A stretch of 64,000 nucleotides of DNA from Phytoactinopolyspora halophila (GCF_003287285.1 NZ_QMIG01000001.1:248001-312000); one strand, 5' to 3'. Shown: positions 18,001 to 26,709, numbered from the stretch's first letter. The notes: generated from the sequence alone by a model not told the origin. Numbers and translations: made by a program.

Positions 18001-18042
18001 GCACGGGCACGGGCACGGGCACGGGCACGGGCACGGGCACGG
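18001..18042. repeat. Hexanucleotide tandem repeat (GCACGG)7
   Basis: Seven perfect, uninterrupted copies of GCACGG. The unit is the end of the neighbouring GTGCACGG module, so it probably arose by slippage within the dispersed repeat. It is a likely hypervariable locus. The rest of the gap to 18108 holds two more GTGCACGG modules and no gene. Confidence 0.9.
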
Positions 18043-18108
18043 AAATCAGCGTGCACGGGTACGACCCCTCAGCGTGCACGGCACGGGGGGCCTCCTACAG
18101 CCGGCGGA

Positions 18109-19122
18109 TCACGCGGGGCGGCCGAGCCCCAGGGCGAGGTAGGCGGCAGCGTAGCGCCCGATCGCGAGCAAACTGGCGAACCGGACGATCTCGGCCCCCT
18201 TTACCGCGTTCACGGTATGGGTGCGCACCGAGGCCGTCTCCGCCACCTCGCGCAACCGCTGGCGCGCCGCATCGATCACCGGTGATTCGGTGCCGTCCTC
18301 CAGCATGACCAAGGCTGGCCGGTTTGGCTCCGGGCCATCCTCGAACGGATCGGCGAAGACGTCGACCTCGGGTGCACTCGACAGCAGCGGCACGAGCTGA
18401 TCGTCGTCACCGGCCACGGCCGGGCGCCCGCTGGCCACCCGGAAGCCTTCGGCGATCCGGCGGGCGGCGCGCGCGGCCAGCACCGATCCTCCCCAGACCA
18501 GCGGGGTGGCATCGGCAAGGACGAGGGCGAGTTCCTTCGCGGGGTTCTGGTCGACGCTCACGGCAGGAGCGCACCGTTCCGCGACGTCGTCCAGGGCCAG
18601 GGCGACCTGCTCGGCGTCCACGTCGGGCCCGAGCCCGAGCTGGTGCAAGGCTCGCAGGATGGGCACCGCCAGTGCCGTCGGGTCGCTGCTGCCCGCCGGA
18701 AGGAAGATGGTGTCGCGACCCGCGGTCGCCGCATGCATCGGCGAGTCTTCCGGCGCCGTCACAAGCATCGAACAGCCACGCCTGCGTGCCTCGGCGACAG
18801 CAGACAGCTCTTCGTCTCCCACACCACCGGGCGAGACCACGACGACCCGATCCAGCGGCCCTGCCCAGCCCGGAAGACCGGGATGTGGCCAGGCCACGAA
18901 CGGTACCGGGCAGACAGGCTCCAAGACCGCCCGGAACAGCCGGCCCTCGGTACCACCGGCGACGACGGCCCGCGGGCGGTCATCGACCTCGATCGTTTCC
19001 AGCACCTCGGCGGCGGCCATGTGGGCGTGGCGAATGTGCGCTCCCCATGTCGCGACACCACGCAACGTGTCGTCGATACGGGCAAGCTCTTGCGGGTCTT
19101 CGAGCGATGCGTCGAAGAACAT
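18109..19122 (-). CDS. SIS domain protein, bifunctional phosphoglucose/phosphomannose isomerase-like
   Basis: A 337-residue protein with the two-lobe sugar isomerase (SIS) architecture: WPHPGLPGWAGPLDRVVVVSPGG in the first lobe and NPAKELALVLADATPLVWGG in the second. It matches the gene regularly found between Trm112 and manA in actinobacteria (as in mycobacteria between pmmA and manA). The ATG at 19122, two bases after the Trm112 stop, starts MFFDASLEDP; a longer in-frame reading runs into Trm112. Several relatives are annotated as PGI/PMI, but activity of this branch is uncertain. Confidence 0.82.
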   Translation of the reverse strand: MFFDASLEDPQELARIDDTLRGVATWGAHIRHAHMAAAEVLETIEVDDRPRAVVAGGTEGRLFRAVLEPVCPVPFVAWPHPGLPGWAGPLDRVVVVSPGGVGDEELSAVAEARRRGCSMLVTAPEDSPMHAATAGRDTIFLPAGSSDPTALAVPILRALHQLGLGPDVDAEQVALALDDVAERCAPAVSVDQNPAKELALVLADATPLVWGGSVLAARAARRIAEGFRVASGRPAVAGDDDQLVPLLSSAPEVDVFADPFEDGPEPNRPALVMLEDGTESPVIDAARQRLREVAETASVRTHTVNAVKGAEIVRFASLLAIGRYAAAYLALGLGRPA

Positions 19123-19124
19123 GA

Positions 19125-19364
19125 TCAGACCTGCCGGGATTCGTTGACGAGAAGTACAGGAATGCCATCGCGGACCGGATATGCGTGCCCGCACGACCCG
19201 CACGTGAGGGCCGCGTCAGCGTGCCCGGCGAACCGCTGCGCCGTGATGCCGCCATCATCCCGATCGCCGGCGGCCTCTGGCAGCCCACCTGGATCCAGGG
19301 GCCGCAGGCTCGCCCGACACACGGGGCAGGCCAGGACGTCCAACAAAACCGGATCGAGCGTCAT
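19125..19364 (-). CDS. Trm112 family zinc-ribbon protein
   Basis: A 79-residue protein with zinc ligands CPVC (residues about 13-16) and CGSC (about 55-58) and the C-terminal YPVRDGIPVLL typical of Trm112/YcaR proteins. Eukaryotic Trm112 activates methyltransferases; the bacterial role is unclear. It starts three bases after the phosphomannomutase stop and is embedded in the conserved phosphomannomutase-Trm112-SIS block. Confidence 0.93.
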   Translation of the reverse strand: MTLDPVLLDVLACPVCRASLRPLDPGGLPEAAGDRDDGGITAQRFAGHADAALTCGSCGHAYPVRDGIPVLLVNESRQV

Positions 19365-19367
19365 ACC

Positions 19368-20876
19368 TCACCTCCCCTGGCTGGCATGGGCATCCTCCGA
19401 TTCTCCGGGCACTCGTGGCCCTGGAAGTCCTTCCCCGGATTCGCCGTTCACCACGGCCAGCACCTCGTCGCGGATGCGCTCCATGGTGGACCGGTCCGTT
19501 CCTTCCACGTTGAGCCGCAACAGCGGTTCGGTGTTGGACGGGCGGAGGTTGAACCACCACATGGGAGATCCGGTGTGGTGGACCGTCAGACCGTCCAGGT
19601 GATCCACCTCGACGGCTCCCCGGCCCGATGCTCCGAATGCCGTTTCGACGGCTCGCAGCGTGCCCGGCACGTCGTCCACCCGGCTGTTGATCTCACCCGA
19701 GGCGGCATACCGCTGATACGGCGCCAGCAACGACGACAGATCGTCGTCTCCGGATCCCAGGGCGGCCAACGTGTGCAACGCGGCCAGCATACCCGAGTCG
19801 GCGCGCCAGAAATGCCGAAAGTAGAAGTGCGCGGAATGCTCACCACCGAAGATCGCGTCGGTCTCGGCCATCCGCTGCTTGATGAGCGAATGTCCCACTG
19901 CCGTGCGTACCGGTACACCCCCGTGCTCGGCGATGATCTCGGGCACGGCGCGCGAGGTGATGAGATTGTGCACCACGGCGGAACCGGGCTCGCGGCGCAG
20001 CTCGCGGACGGCGATCAGTGCAGTGAGCGCCGACGGTGACACCACCTCGCCATGCTCATCGACGACGAAACACCGGTCAGCGTCACCGTCGAAGGCCAGG
20101 CCGATGTCTGCGCCGTGTTCGAGGACCGCGCGCTGCAGGTCGACCATGTTCGCGGCCTCGATCGGGTTGGCTTCATGGTTCGGGAACGTGCCGTCGAGCT
20201 GGAAGTACAGCGGGACCACAGTGAGCCCGGGCACGTCCAGGACCGCCGGCACGGTATGCCCGGCCATGCCGTTACCGGCGTCGACCACGACGGTCAGCGG
20301 CCGGATGTCGGAGAGATCGACCAGCTGGTGGAGGTACTCCGAGTACTCTCCGAGCATGTCCCGGCGGTGGACACGACCGGGCGCGACGGCCTGGCTGTAC
20401 AGGCTTCGCTCGGCCTGGGTCTGCACGCTGTGCACCCACCCCACCCGCTGGGGCCCGCCGTCACCGGGGAGCATCTCGCCCGCGAGTTCCCGGATCTTCG
20501 CCAGACCCGTGTCGCGGCCCACCGGCGCGGCCCCGGCCCGGCAGAACTTGATGCCGTTGTACTCGGCCGGGTTGTGGCTGGCGGTGAACATCGCGCCGGG
20601 CAGGTCCAGCATGCCACTGACGAAGTACAGCTGGTCGGTAGAGGCCAGGCCGATCAGCACGACGTCGACACCTCGCGACGTCACGCCATCGCAGAACGCT
20701 GCCACCAGGCTGGGCGACGTCGGACGCATGTCGTGGCCCACCACCATCGCCGAGGCCTCTCCGGCGAGCACGCCCGCGGCGGCCGCGCCGAACGCCCGCG
20801 CCACGTCCACGTCCCAGTCGTCGGGAACCTTGCCGCGGACGTCGTATGCCTTGACTATCGCACCCAGATCACGCAC
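19368..20876 (-). CDS. manB: Phosphomannomutase/phosphoglucomutase
   Basis: A 502-residue alpha-D-phosphohexomutase. The phosphoserine loop is FTASHNP with Ser100, the metal site is DGDADR, and the sugar-binding loop GGEHSAH and C-terminal RPSNTEPLLRLNVEG phosphate-binding loop are present. The enzyme interconverts mannose-6-P and mannose-1-P (and usually the glucose forms), which supplies GDP-mannose for glycolipids and glycoproteins. First of a three-gene set with Trm112 and SIS. Confidence 0.95.
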   Translation of the reverse strand: MRDLGAIVKAYDVRGKVPDDWDVDVARAFGAAAAGVLAGEASAMVVGHDMRPTSPSLVAAFCDGVTSRGVDVVLIGLASTDQLYFVSGMLDLPGAMFTASHNPAEYNGIKFCRAGAAPVGRDTGLAKIRELAGEMLPGDGGPQRVGWVHSVQTQAERSLYSQAVAPGRVHRRDMLGEYSEYLHQLVDLSDIRPLTVVVDAGNGMAGHTVPAVLDVPGLTVVPLYFQLDGTFPNHEANPIEAANMVDLQRAVLEHGADIGLAFDGDADRCFVVDEHGEVVSPSALTALIAVRELRREPGSAVVHNLITSRAVPEIIAEHGGVPVRTAVGHSLIKQRMAETDAIFGGEHSAHFYFRHFWRADSGMLAALHTLAALGSGDDDLSSLLAPYQRYAASGEINSRVDDVPGTLRAVETAFGASGRGAVEVDHLDGLTVHHTGSPMWWFNLRPSNTEPLLRLNVEGTDRSTMERIRDEVLAVVNGESGEGLPGPRVPGESEDAHASQGR

Positions 20877-20914
20877 GCCGAGACTCTATCGCGGGAACGG
20901 GACAGCACACCTGA

Positions 20915-21370
20915 TCAATCATGAAGACGTTCGAGAAAAGCTGTGAACTGGGCGAGTTCCTCGTCGTTGAACCTGCTGATCATGTAGTCCAAGACACCCC
21001 GGTGGTGCGTCCCGGTCGCCTCCTCCAATCGTTTGCGCCCCGGCTCGGCGAGGATCGCATAGAATCCGCGCGCGTCCTTCTCGACCGGGATGCGCCGGAT
21101 GAGCCCTTCCTTGATCATCCGGTCGACGAGGCGACTCAGCCCGCTGGGAGACAGCATCACCATGTCCGCGAGTTGGGACATGCGCAGCTTGTGCCCTTCC
21201 GCCTCCGAGAGCCGGGCCAGGACTTCATACCAGGCCAATGGCAGGCGGTGCAGCTCGACGAGATCAGCTTCCAGTTGTTCGCTGACCCGACCGTAAGCGC
21301 GCTCGAACGCTCTCCAGACCCGCAACTGCTCAGGACTGATGCGTTCGTCGAAACCGAACATGATGCCCAT
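20915..21370 (-). CDS. MarR family transcriptional regulator
   Basis: A 151-residue winged-helix protein: residues 20-60 dimer helices, residues 60-110 HTH and wing (MSQLADMVMLSPSGLSRLVDRMIKEG, then the DARG wing turn). The target is unknown. It lies 38 bp upstream of the phosphomannomutase gene on the same strand, so co-transcription is possible. The start used is ATG 21370; ATG 21361 is equally possible. Confidence 0.9.
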   Translation of the reverse strand: MGIMFGFDERISPEQLRVWRAFERAYGRVSEQLEADLVELHRLPLAWYEVLARLSEAEGHKLRMSQLADMVMLSPSGLSRLVDRMIKEGLIRRIPVEKDARGFYAILAEPGRKRLEEATGTHHRGVLDYMISRFNDEELAQFTAFLERLHD

Positions 21371-21478
21371 CGCTCACATGATCATAAGGCCGACTATTTC
21401 AAGATCAAGAAGGCGCGCCCGATGCCCCAACAGTAGGCGTCCCGAGCACGTGGATCTAGTCCTGACACCGTCCCTTAC

Positions 21479-21534
21479 CCATGATCATCGAGGACTCTAC
21501 TGACCATGACACTCACCACCCACGACGATCATGG
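21479..21534. terminator. Imperfect hairpin downstream of lysA
   Basis: CCATGATCATCG (21479-21490) pairs with 21523-21534 with one wobble. It lies 9 bp past the lysA stop and carries the ATGATCAT motif seen in the other hairpins of this window. The loop is long (32 bases), so the structure is weaker. Confidence 0.4.
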
Positions 21535-21542
21535 TCGGCACG

Positions 21543-22955
21543 TCAGCCGACGTCGAGCGCGAGCAGATCGTCCTCGGTCTCCCGCCGGATGATCACCCGG
21601 GCGGTGCCGTCGCGAACCGCGAGCACGGGTGGGCGCGGCACGTGGTTGTACGTGTTGGCCAGGCTGCGGCAGTAGGCGCCGGTACCCGGAACGGCGACCA
21701 GGTCACCGGGCTCGACGTCGGCCGGCAGGAACTCGTCTTTGACCACGATGTCCCCGCTCTCACAATGCTTGCCGACCACGCGCGCCAGCACCGGTTCGGC
21801 ATCCGAGCGGCGCGATGCGAGCGTGCACGAGTAATCCGCGTCGTACAGCGCGGCACGGACGTTGTCGCTCATGCCACCGTCCACGGACACATACCTGCGT
21901 ACCGCTCCGCCGTCGAGCTCGACAGCCTTCACGGTGCCCACCTCGTAGAGGGTGAACGTACTCGGCCCCGCGATGGCACGTCCCGGTTCGACACTCACGC
22001 GCGGCATCGCGAGCCCGTGCGCGGCGCACTCGTGCCGGATAATGGCCGCCATGCCCGCCGCCAGCTCTTCTGGTGGTTGGGGGTCGTCCTGGCTGGTGTA
22101 GGCGATCCCGTATCCACCACCGAGATCCAGCTCGGCCAGTTCGACGCCGTGCTCATCGCGGATGTCCTTGTGCAAGTCGAGCAGCCGGCGGGCGGCGACC
22201 TCGAACGCCGAGGTGTCGTAGATCTGCGACCCGATGTGCGAGTGCAGCCCCGCGAGCTCCAGCGACGGCTCGGCGAGGATACGCCGCACGGCCTGGGCCG
22301 CTGTCCCGCCCGCGAGCGAGAACCCGAACTTCTGGTCCTCGTGGGCGGTGGCGATGTACTCGTGGGTATGCGCCTCCACGCCGACCGTGACCCGGATCAT
22401 GACCGTCGCCCGGACTCCGCGCGCAGCCGCCAGCTGCGACACCCGGGCAATCTCGTCGAACGAATCAACGACGATCCGGCCCACGCCCGCGTCCAGAGCT
22501 CGCGACAACTCGGCGATCGACTTGTTGTTGCCGTGCAGGGCGATGCGTTCTGGTGGAAAACCCGCCCGCAATGCCACGGCCAGTTCGCCACCCGAACACA
22601 CGTCGAGGCTCAAACCTTCCTCCGCAACCCAGCGGGCAACCTCGGTGCAGAGGAACGCCTTGCCCGCGTAATACACCTCTGCACCGTCGAACGCCGTGGC
22701 GAACGCGTCCGCAAACGCGCGGGCGCGCGAGCGGAAGTCGACCTCGTCGACGACGTAGGCCGGCGTGCCGAACTCCTCGGCCAGCTTGCGTACGTCGATC
22801 CCGGCGACGCCAAGCACGCCGTCCTCACCTCGCTGGACGGTGGCCGGCCACAGCCCGGGGAAGAGCGCGTTGACGTCGTCGGGCACCTGCAACCACGCCG
22901 GACGGCGACGCTGGCCAGCCTCCGCGTGCAGGGCGCCTGCCTCGTGTGTATGCAT
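21543..22955 (-). CDS. lysA: Diaminopimelate decarboxylase
   Basis: A 470-residue PLP enzyme of fold III, which makes lysine from meso-diaminopimelate. The PLP lysine is Lys99 in YYAGKAFL. Substrate and dimer residues are in HSHIGSQIYD, the GGGYGIAY loop and VGKHCESGD. The start is the ATG at 22955, which overlaps the argS stop as TGATG; a GTG one codon earlier is possible. Argument for an operon: argS-lysA is a conserved pair in actinobacteria, often followed by hom and thrC, which are missing here. Confidence 0.96.
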   Translation of the reverse strand: MHTHEAGALHAEAGQRRRPAWLQVPDDVNALFPGLWPATVQRGEDGVLGVAGIDVRKLAEEFGTPAYVVDEVDFRSRARAFADAFATAFDGAEVYYAGKAFLCTEVARWVAEEGLSLDVCSGGELAVALRAGFPPERIALHGNNKSIAELSRALDAGVGRIVVDSFDEIARVSQLAAARGVRATVMIRVTVGVEAHTHEYIATAHEDQKFGFSLAGGTAAQAVRRILAEPSLELAGLHSHIGSQIYDTSAFEVAARRLLDLHKDIRDEHGVELAELDLGGGYGIAYTSQDDPQPPEELAAGMAAIIRHECAAHGLAMPRVSVEPGRAIAGPSTFTLYEVGTVKAVELDGGAVRRYVSVDGGMSDNVRAALYDADYSCTLASRRSDAEPVLARVVGKHCESGDIVVKDEFLPADVEPGDLVAVPGTGAYCRSLANTYNHVPRPPVLAVRDGTARVIIRRETEDDLLALDVG

Positions 22956-24613
22956 CACATTCGCTCCGGAGCCGACACACCCAACATTTCCAAGCCATTG
23001 GCCAGCACCACCCGGGTCGCGTCGATCAGCCAGAGCCGGGCCCGGTGCGTGGCCGTCGCGTCCTCGTCACCCCTCGGCAGCACGCGGCACTCGTCGTAGA
23101 ACTTGTGGAACGTCGACGCCGTGTCTTCCAAGTACCGGGCGATCCTGTGCGGCTCGCGATGCTCGGCCGCCGTCGCGACAACGCGGGGAAATTCCGCCAG
23201 GGCGGCCAGCAGCACCGATTCCCGCTCGTGATCGAGCAGCTCGGCCTGCAATTCTCCCCGTTCGACGCCCAATTCGGCCGCGTTACGCAGGATCGACGAC
23301 AGCCGCGCGTGCGCGTACTGCACGTAGAACACCGGGTTGTCCGACGTCTGCTTGGTGATCTGCTCGACATCGAGCGTGAGCGAGGAATCCACCGGGTACC
23401 GGCACAACGAGTACCGCAGCGCGTCGACTCCGGCAGCGTCGACCACCTCGCCCAGAGTGATCATGGTGCCGGCCCGCTTGGAGAGCTTCATCTCCTGGCC
23501 GGCATGCATGATCTTGACCAGTTGCCCGATGAGGACCTCGACGTTGTACTCCGGGTCGTCGCCGACGCAGGCAGCCATCGCCTTGAGCCGCCCCACGTAC
23601 CCGTGGTGATCCGCACCCAGCAGATACAGGCACACGTCGAAGCCGCGTTCCCGCTTGTCGACGTAATATGCGGTGTCCGAGGCGAAATACGTGTACTCGC
23701 CGTCCCGCTTGACCAGGACCCGGTCCTTGTCATCACCGAAATCCGTCGTGCGCATCCACAGCGCGCCCTCCGCCTCGGTGAGATGGCCCTGCTGCCGCAG
23801 GACATCCAGGCCATGATCGACCTTGCCGGACTCGTGCAGGGTGCGCTCGGAAAACCAGACGTCGAAATGGGTGCGGAACCCGTCGAGCTGCCGACGCTGC
23901 TCGTCGAGCTGGAGCCGGTAACCCCGCTCGCGGAACTCGGCCAGCTGTTCGGCCTCGGGCCACGTGATGATCTCCGGCCGGGCGGCGAGGATGGCCTGTG
24001 CCAGATCGGTTATGTACTCGCCGTGATAGCCATCCTCCGGGGCCTCCCGACCGTGCGCCCGGGCCATGATGGACGCACCGAAGCGGTCCATCTGTGTCCC
24101 CCGGTCGTTGACGTAGAACTCGCGAGTGACCTCCGCGCCAGCGGCCTCGAGGACGCGCGCGATGGCGTCGCCGACCGCCGCCCAGCGCACGTGTCCGAGA
24201 TGCAAGGGACCCGTGGGGTTGGCCGAGATGAACTCGACGTTCATCCGCGTGCCGCGCAGCGTCTCGGTATGCCCGTACGCCTGTCCCGCCTCGACGATGG
24301 TGTGCGCGAGCTCGCCTTGGGCCGAGGCCGCCACGGTCAGATTCAGAAAGCCGGGACCGGCGACGTCGGCCGACTCCACACCGGCGACGTCGCGGAGCCG
24401 GCGCGCGAGCACCTCAGCAAGCTCGCGGGGCGGCATGCCCGCTTGTTTGGCCAGCTGCATGGCCACGTTCGTGGCATAGTCGCCGTGTTCGCGGCTCCGA
24501 GGGCGTTCGACGGTCACGTCGTCCGGCACGCCGCCCGGCAGGGTCACCTCACCGGCGTCGCATGCCGCGGCCAGTACGTCGCGTACCGACTGCGAAATCT
24601 GCTCAGGGGTCAC
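22955..24613 (-). CDS. argS: Arginyl-tRNA synthetase
   Basis: A 552-residue class I synthetase. The N-terminal Arg-S domain covers residues about 1-100, the HIGH motif appears as PLHLGHVRW, and the KMSKS equivalent is degenerate (MKLSKRAGTMITL). The C-terminal DALR anticodon-binding domain includes YVQYAHARLSSILR. GTG at 24613 begins MTPEQISQSV and gives the usual length; the longer in-frame extension is not conserved in character. It charges the tRNA-Arg encoded at 26274 among others. It is divergent from the DoxX gene. Confidence 0.95.
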   Translation of the reverse strand: MTPEQISQSVRDVLAAACDAGEVTLPGGVPDDVTVERPRSREHGDYATNVAMQLAKQAGMPPRELAEVLARRLRDVAGVESADVAGPGFLNLTVAASAQGELAHTIVEAGQAYGHTETLRGTRMNVEFISANPTGPLHLGHVRWAAVGDAIARVLEAAGAEVTREFYVNDRGTQMDRFGASIMARAHGREAPEDGYHGEYITDLAQAILAARPEIITWPEAEQLAEFRERGYRLQLDEQRRQLDGFRTHFDVWFSERTLHESGKVDHGLDVLRQQGHLTEAEGALWMRTTDFGDDKDRVLVKRDGEYTYFASDTAYYVDKRERGFDVCLYLLGADHHGYVGRLKAMAACVGDDPEYNVEVLIGQLVKIMHAGQEMKLSKRAGTMITLGEVVDAAGVDALRYSLCRYPVDSSLTLDVEQITKQTSDNPVFYVQYAHARLSSILRNAAELGVERGELQAELLDHERESVLLAALAEFPRVVATAAEHREPHRIARYLEDTASTFHKFYDECRVLPRGDEDATATHRARLWLIDATRVVLANGLEMLGVSAPERM

Positions 24614-24733
24614 CGGGCCAGCGTAGCTAGTCGACACGCGTGGTTGTCGCGCGCGTTCGTTGCCCCGTCCAACACGTGAGATGCCGGATCGACGATCTCC
24701 AGGCCGCCATCCGTTTACTGGGCACCCGTCTGG

Positions 24734-24776
24734 ATATATAAACGATCTAGGGATACACATGAATCGTCGCCGGTAG
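24734..24776 (+). promoter_or_regulatory. Possible leader peptide MNRRR upstream of doxX-like gene
   Basis: TATATA (24735-24740) could be a -10 box. AGGGA (24749-24753) lies five bases before ATG 24759, and the frame reads Met-Asn-Arg-Arg-Arg-stop with three different arginine codons (CGT, CGC, CGG), ending at 24776. It precedes the DoxX gene by 45 bp and faces argS in the opposite direction. It may be an arginine-sensing leader or chance. Confidence 0.25.
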
Positions 24777-24821
24777 GCGTCATCATCGGCGGTGTTTACC
24801 GCAGACCTGAGGAGGCGTGCT

Positions 24822-25238
24822 ATGGACGTGGTCGTCCTCATCGGGCGAATTCTCTTCGTGCTCCTGTTCCTCGGCTCGGGAGTCAACCACCTGACGCAGA
24901 GCCAGGCGATGGCGGGCTACGCGAGTCATCGAGGTGTTCCCGCTGCCAGGGCGGCGGTCGTGGTCTCCGGAATCGTCATGCTCGTCGGCGCGCTGATGGT
25001 CCTGCTCGGCATATGGGCAGATCTGGGTGCGCTGCTTCTACTGATCTTCCTGGTGCCTACGGCCGTTCTCATGCATGCCTTTTGGAGGGAGAGCGACGCC
25101 CAGGCCCGGCAGAGCGAGCAGATCCAGTTCATGAAAGACGTGGCCCTGGCAGGTGCCGCGCTCGCGCTGTTCGCCTTCTTCGCCCACGTCGACGGTCTCG
25201 GATTGACCATCACCGACCCCCTGTTCTCCCTCGGTTGA
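24822..25238 (+). CDS. DoxX family membrane protein
   Basis: A 138-residue protein with four hydrophobic helices (residues about 3-22, 45-68, 72-92, 110-130), the DoxX pattern IGRILFVLLFLGSGVNHL at the N-terminus and a conserved GxxLLxIFLVPTAxxMHxFW stretch. Start ATG 24822 follows a strong GGAGG at 24811-24815. DoxX-like proteins are linked to redox stress and quinone-associated complexes in mycobacteria; the role here is unknown. It is monocistronic, with two hairpins downstream. Confidence 0.9.
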   Translation: MDVVVLIGRILFVLLFLGSGVNHLTQSQAMAGYASHRGVPAARAAVVVSGIVMLVGALMVLLGIWADLGALLLLIFLVPTAVLMHAFWRESDAQARQSEQIQFMKDVALAGAALALFAFFAHVDGLGLTITDPLFSLG

Positions 25239-25263
25239 TACTGCACTGCAGTGTTTCGGCCCG

Positions 25264-25340
25264 ACGTGCCTGCCGGCGGCCATTGCGCGGCCGGCAGGCA
25301 TGTGCGGGCGCCAGCACGGCCTGCAGGCACGTGCTGGCGT
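25264..25340 (+). terminator. Tandem hairpins after doxX-like gene
   Basis: Hairpin 1 has an 11-bp perfect GC-rich stem (25267-25277 with 25290-25300), extended by three more pairs. Hairpin 2 has a 10-bp stem (25308-25317 with 25331-25340). Both lie between the DoxX stop and the map gene and are the probable transcription end. Confidence 0.7.
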
Positions 25341-25439
25341 CGGCAACGGCGGCGGCCACCGGCGGTATAGTTGGCGCTCCCGAACCAACCCCGATCGTCA
25401 CGCGGCGAGCCAGGGCCCAGACCGGCATCAGGAATCCAC

Positions 25440-26249
25440 ATGGTCGAACTCAAGACACCTGCCGAGATCGATGCTATGGCGGAAGCGGGGAAGATCGTTG
25501 CCGCCGTGCATGCCGAGGTCCGCGCGCACGCGACGATCGGCGTGTCACTACTGGAACTCGACGAGGTCGCGCGTCAGATGATCGACGCCGCGGGCGCGAC
25601 GTCGTCGTTCCTCGGCTATCAGCCCACGTTCGCCGCCTCGCCATATCCTGCCGTGCTCAACACCTCAGTCAACGACGTCATGCTGCACGGCATCCCGACG
25701 GACTACCGGCTCCGCGACGGTGACGTACTCAGCGTCGACTTCGGCGCCCACATCGACGGCTGGCATGCCGACGCGGCCGTCACCTACATCGTGGGAACGC
25801 CCGATCCGGAAGACGAGAAGCTGATCGAGATGACCGAACGGATGCTGCGGGCAGGCATCAACGCGGCACAGCCCGGCGGACGAATGGGAGACATCAGCCA
25901 CGCGATGTCCGTGATCGGCCGGGCCGCCGGCTATGGAATCCAGACCGACTTCGGCGGGCACGGAATCGGGCGCGCCATGCACGAGGAGCCGTTCGTCCCC
26001 AACGAAGGTGCACCAGGCCGGGGATGGCCGTTGCGTCCTGGCCTGGTCATCGCCATCGAGCCCAGCCTCATGGCCGGTGGAGACGACACCTACCTCGTCG
26101 CCCCCGACGGCTGGTCGCTGTGCACTGGCGACGGCAGCCGCGGCGCGCACGCCGAGCACACCGTCGCGATCACCGAGGACGGTCCGCGCATCCTCACCGC
26201 ACCCGAGCCAGGAATCCCCGGTACTACCGATTGGGGATCTGGGCCCTGA
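25440..26249 (+). CDS. map: Methionine aminopeptidase, type I
   Basis: A 269-residue type I enzyme that removes the initiator methionine. Metal ligands are visible: Asp in SVDFGAHIDGWHADA (two Asp), His in FGGHGIGRAMHEE, and Glu residues in IAIEPSL and HAEHTVAI. It lacks the N-terminal SH3-binding extension of the longer actinobacterial paralog. ATG 25440 is preceded by AGGA. Its stop is 24 bp before tRNA-Arg. Confidence 0.94.
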   Translation: MVELKTPAEIDAMAEAGKIVAAVHAEVRAHATIGVSLLELDEVARQMIDAAGATSSFLGYQPTFAASPYPAVLNTSVNDVMLHGIPTDYRLRDGDVLSVDFGAHIDGWHADAAVTYIVGTPDPEDEKLIEMTERMLRAGINAAQPGGRMGDISHAMSVIGRAAGYGIQTDFGGHGIGRAMHEEPFVPNEGAPGRGWPLRPGLVIAIEPSLMAGGDDTYLVAPDGWSLCTGDGSRGAHAEHTVAITEDGPRILTAPEPGIPGTTDWGSGP

Positions 26250-26273
26250 TCCTGATACCCTTTTGACGTCCCG

Positions 26274-26346
26274 GCCCTCGTAGCTCAGGGGATAGAGCGT
26301 CTGCCTCCGGAGCAGAAAGTCGCAGGTTCGAATCCTGCCGAGGGCG
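26274..26346 (+). tRNA. tRNA-Arg (anticodon CCG)
   Basis: A full cloverleaf: acceptor GCCCTCG/CGAGGGC (26274-26280 with 26339-26345), D arm GCTC/GAGC, anticodon stem TCTGC/GCAGA with loop CTCCGGA, and T arm GCAGG/CCTGC with TTCGAAT. The anticodon CCG reads CGG arginine codons, which are frequent in this GC-rich genome. CCA is not encoded. Confidence 0.97.
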
Positions 26347-26366
26347 CCCCAGTTCAGCGCATATGT

Positions 26367-26386
26367 CGATCTTCTTTTCAAGATCG
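26367..26386 (+). terminator. Terminator-like hairpin after tRNA-Arg
   Basis: CGATCTT (26367-26373) pairs perfectly with AAGATCG (26380-26386) around a six-base loop, 20 bp after the tRNA. Confidence 0.55.
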
Positions 26387-26409
26387 TACGACCACTTTAC
26401 GGCCATGAT

Positions 26410-26607
26410 TCACTTCGTCGTGCCGAAGACGGCGGCGTGAGTAGATGTGAGGCAACCAAATTCATCGCCGCGCAGGACGCTGCGCCGCATCAGCGAGAGC
26501 AACCGGGCCGACGCAGGCTTCTGCCGCACGGCGCCGACATCGACACCCACACGTGCGAGAACGGCCCCACATCGGCGAATAAATGCACGTTTCAGCATCA
26601 AAGTCAT
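26410..26607 (-). pseudogene. Short open frame on duplicated 5' gene fragment
   Basis: A 65-codon frame beginning MTLMLKRAFIRRCGAVL, with a good ribosome site (GAGGG five bases before the ATG). Its first 27 codons lie in the duplicated segment 26524-26632, whose second copy lies 929 bp away. The downstream sequence after the duplicated part differs between copies, so both look like the 5' end of one ancestral gene joined to unrelated DNA. The product is a basic, amphipathic start that faintly resembles N-termini of some methyltransferases. No function is assigned. Apart from this frame and a repeat, the 363-bp gap 26347-26709 holds only the tRNA terminator. Confidence 0.35.
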
Positions 26608-26632
26608 GCCACCCTCACTGCCACCAACGAAC
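26524..26632 (-). repeat. 109-bp direct repeat, copy A (ribosome site plus 5' coding fragment)
   Basis: It matches 27453-27561 over 109 bases with about five differences, in the same orientation. The repeat holds, on the minus strand, a GAGGG ribosome site, a start codon (ATG here, GTG in copy B) and about 27 codons. The two copies bracket the vapBC genes. Confidence 0.9.
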
Positions 26633-26709
26633 TCGGGTCCCTTCCTGGCGTGTTCAGGTGAAGATCAAAGAGACCGTCGTGGAGTTGCCGCTCTCGGGTG
26701 CTTCCGTCG

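Noticed and set aside
18001-18042. Coding reading of the GCACGG hexamer repeat (His/Gly/Ala/Arg repeats)
   Set aside because: No start with a ribosome site, no conservation of frame beyond the repeat, and it lies in a repeat-rich spacer.
19125-19364. Independent metal-binding regulator
   Set aside because: Zinc-ribbon spacing, length and position fit Trm112 better than any regulator.
21543-22958. Lysine riboswitch before lysA
   Set aside because: lysA overlaps argS directly, which leaves no leader in which a riboswitch could fold.
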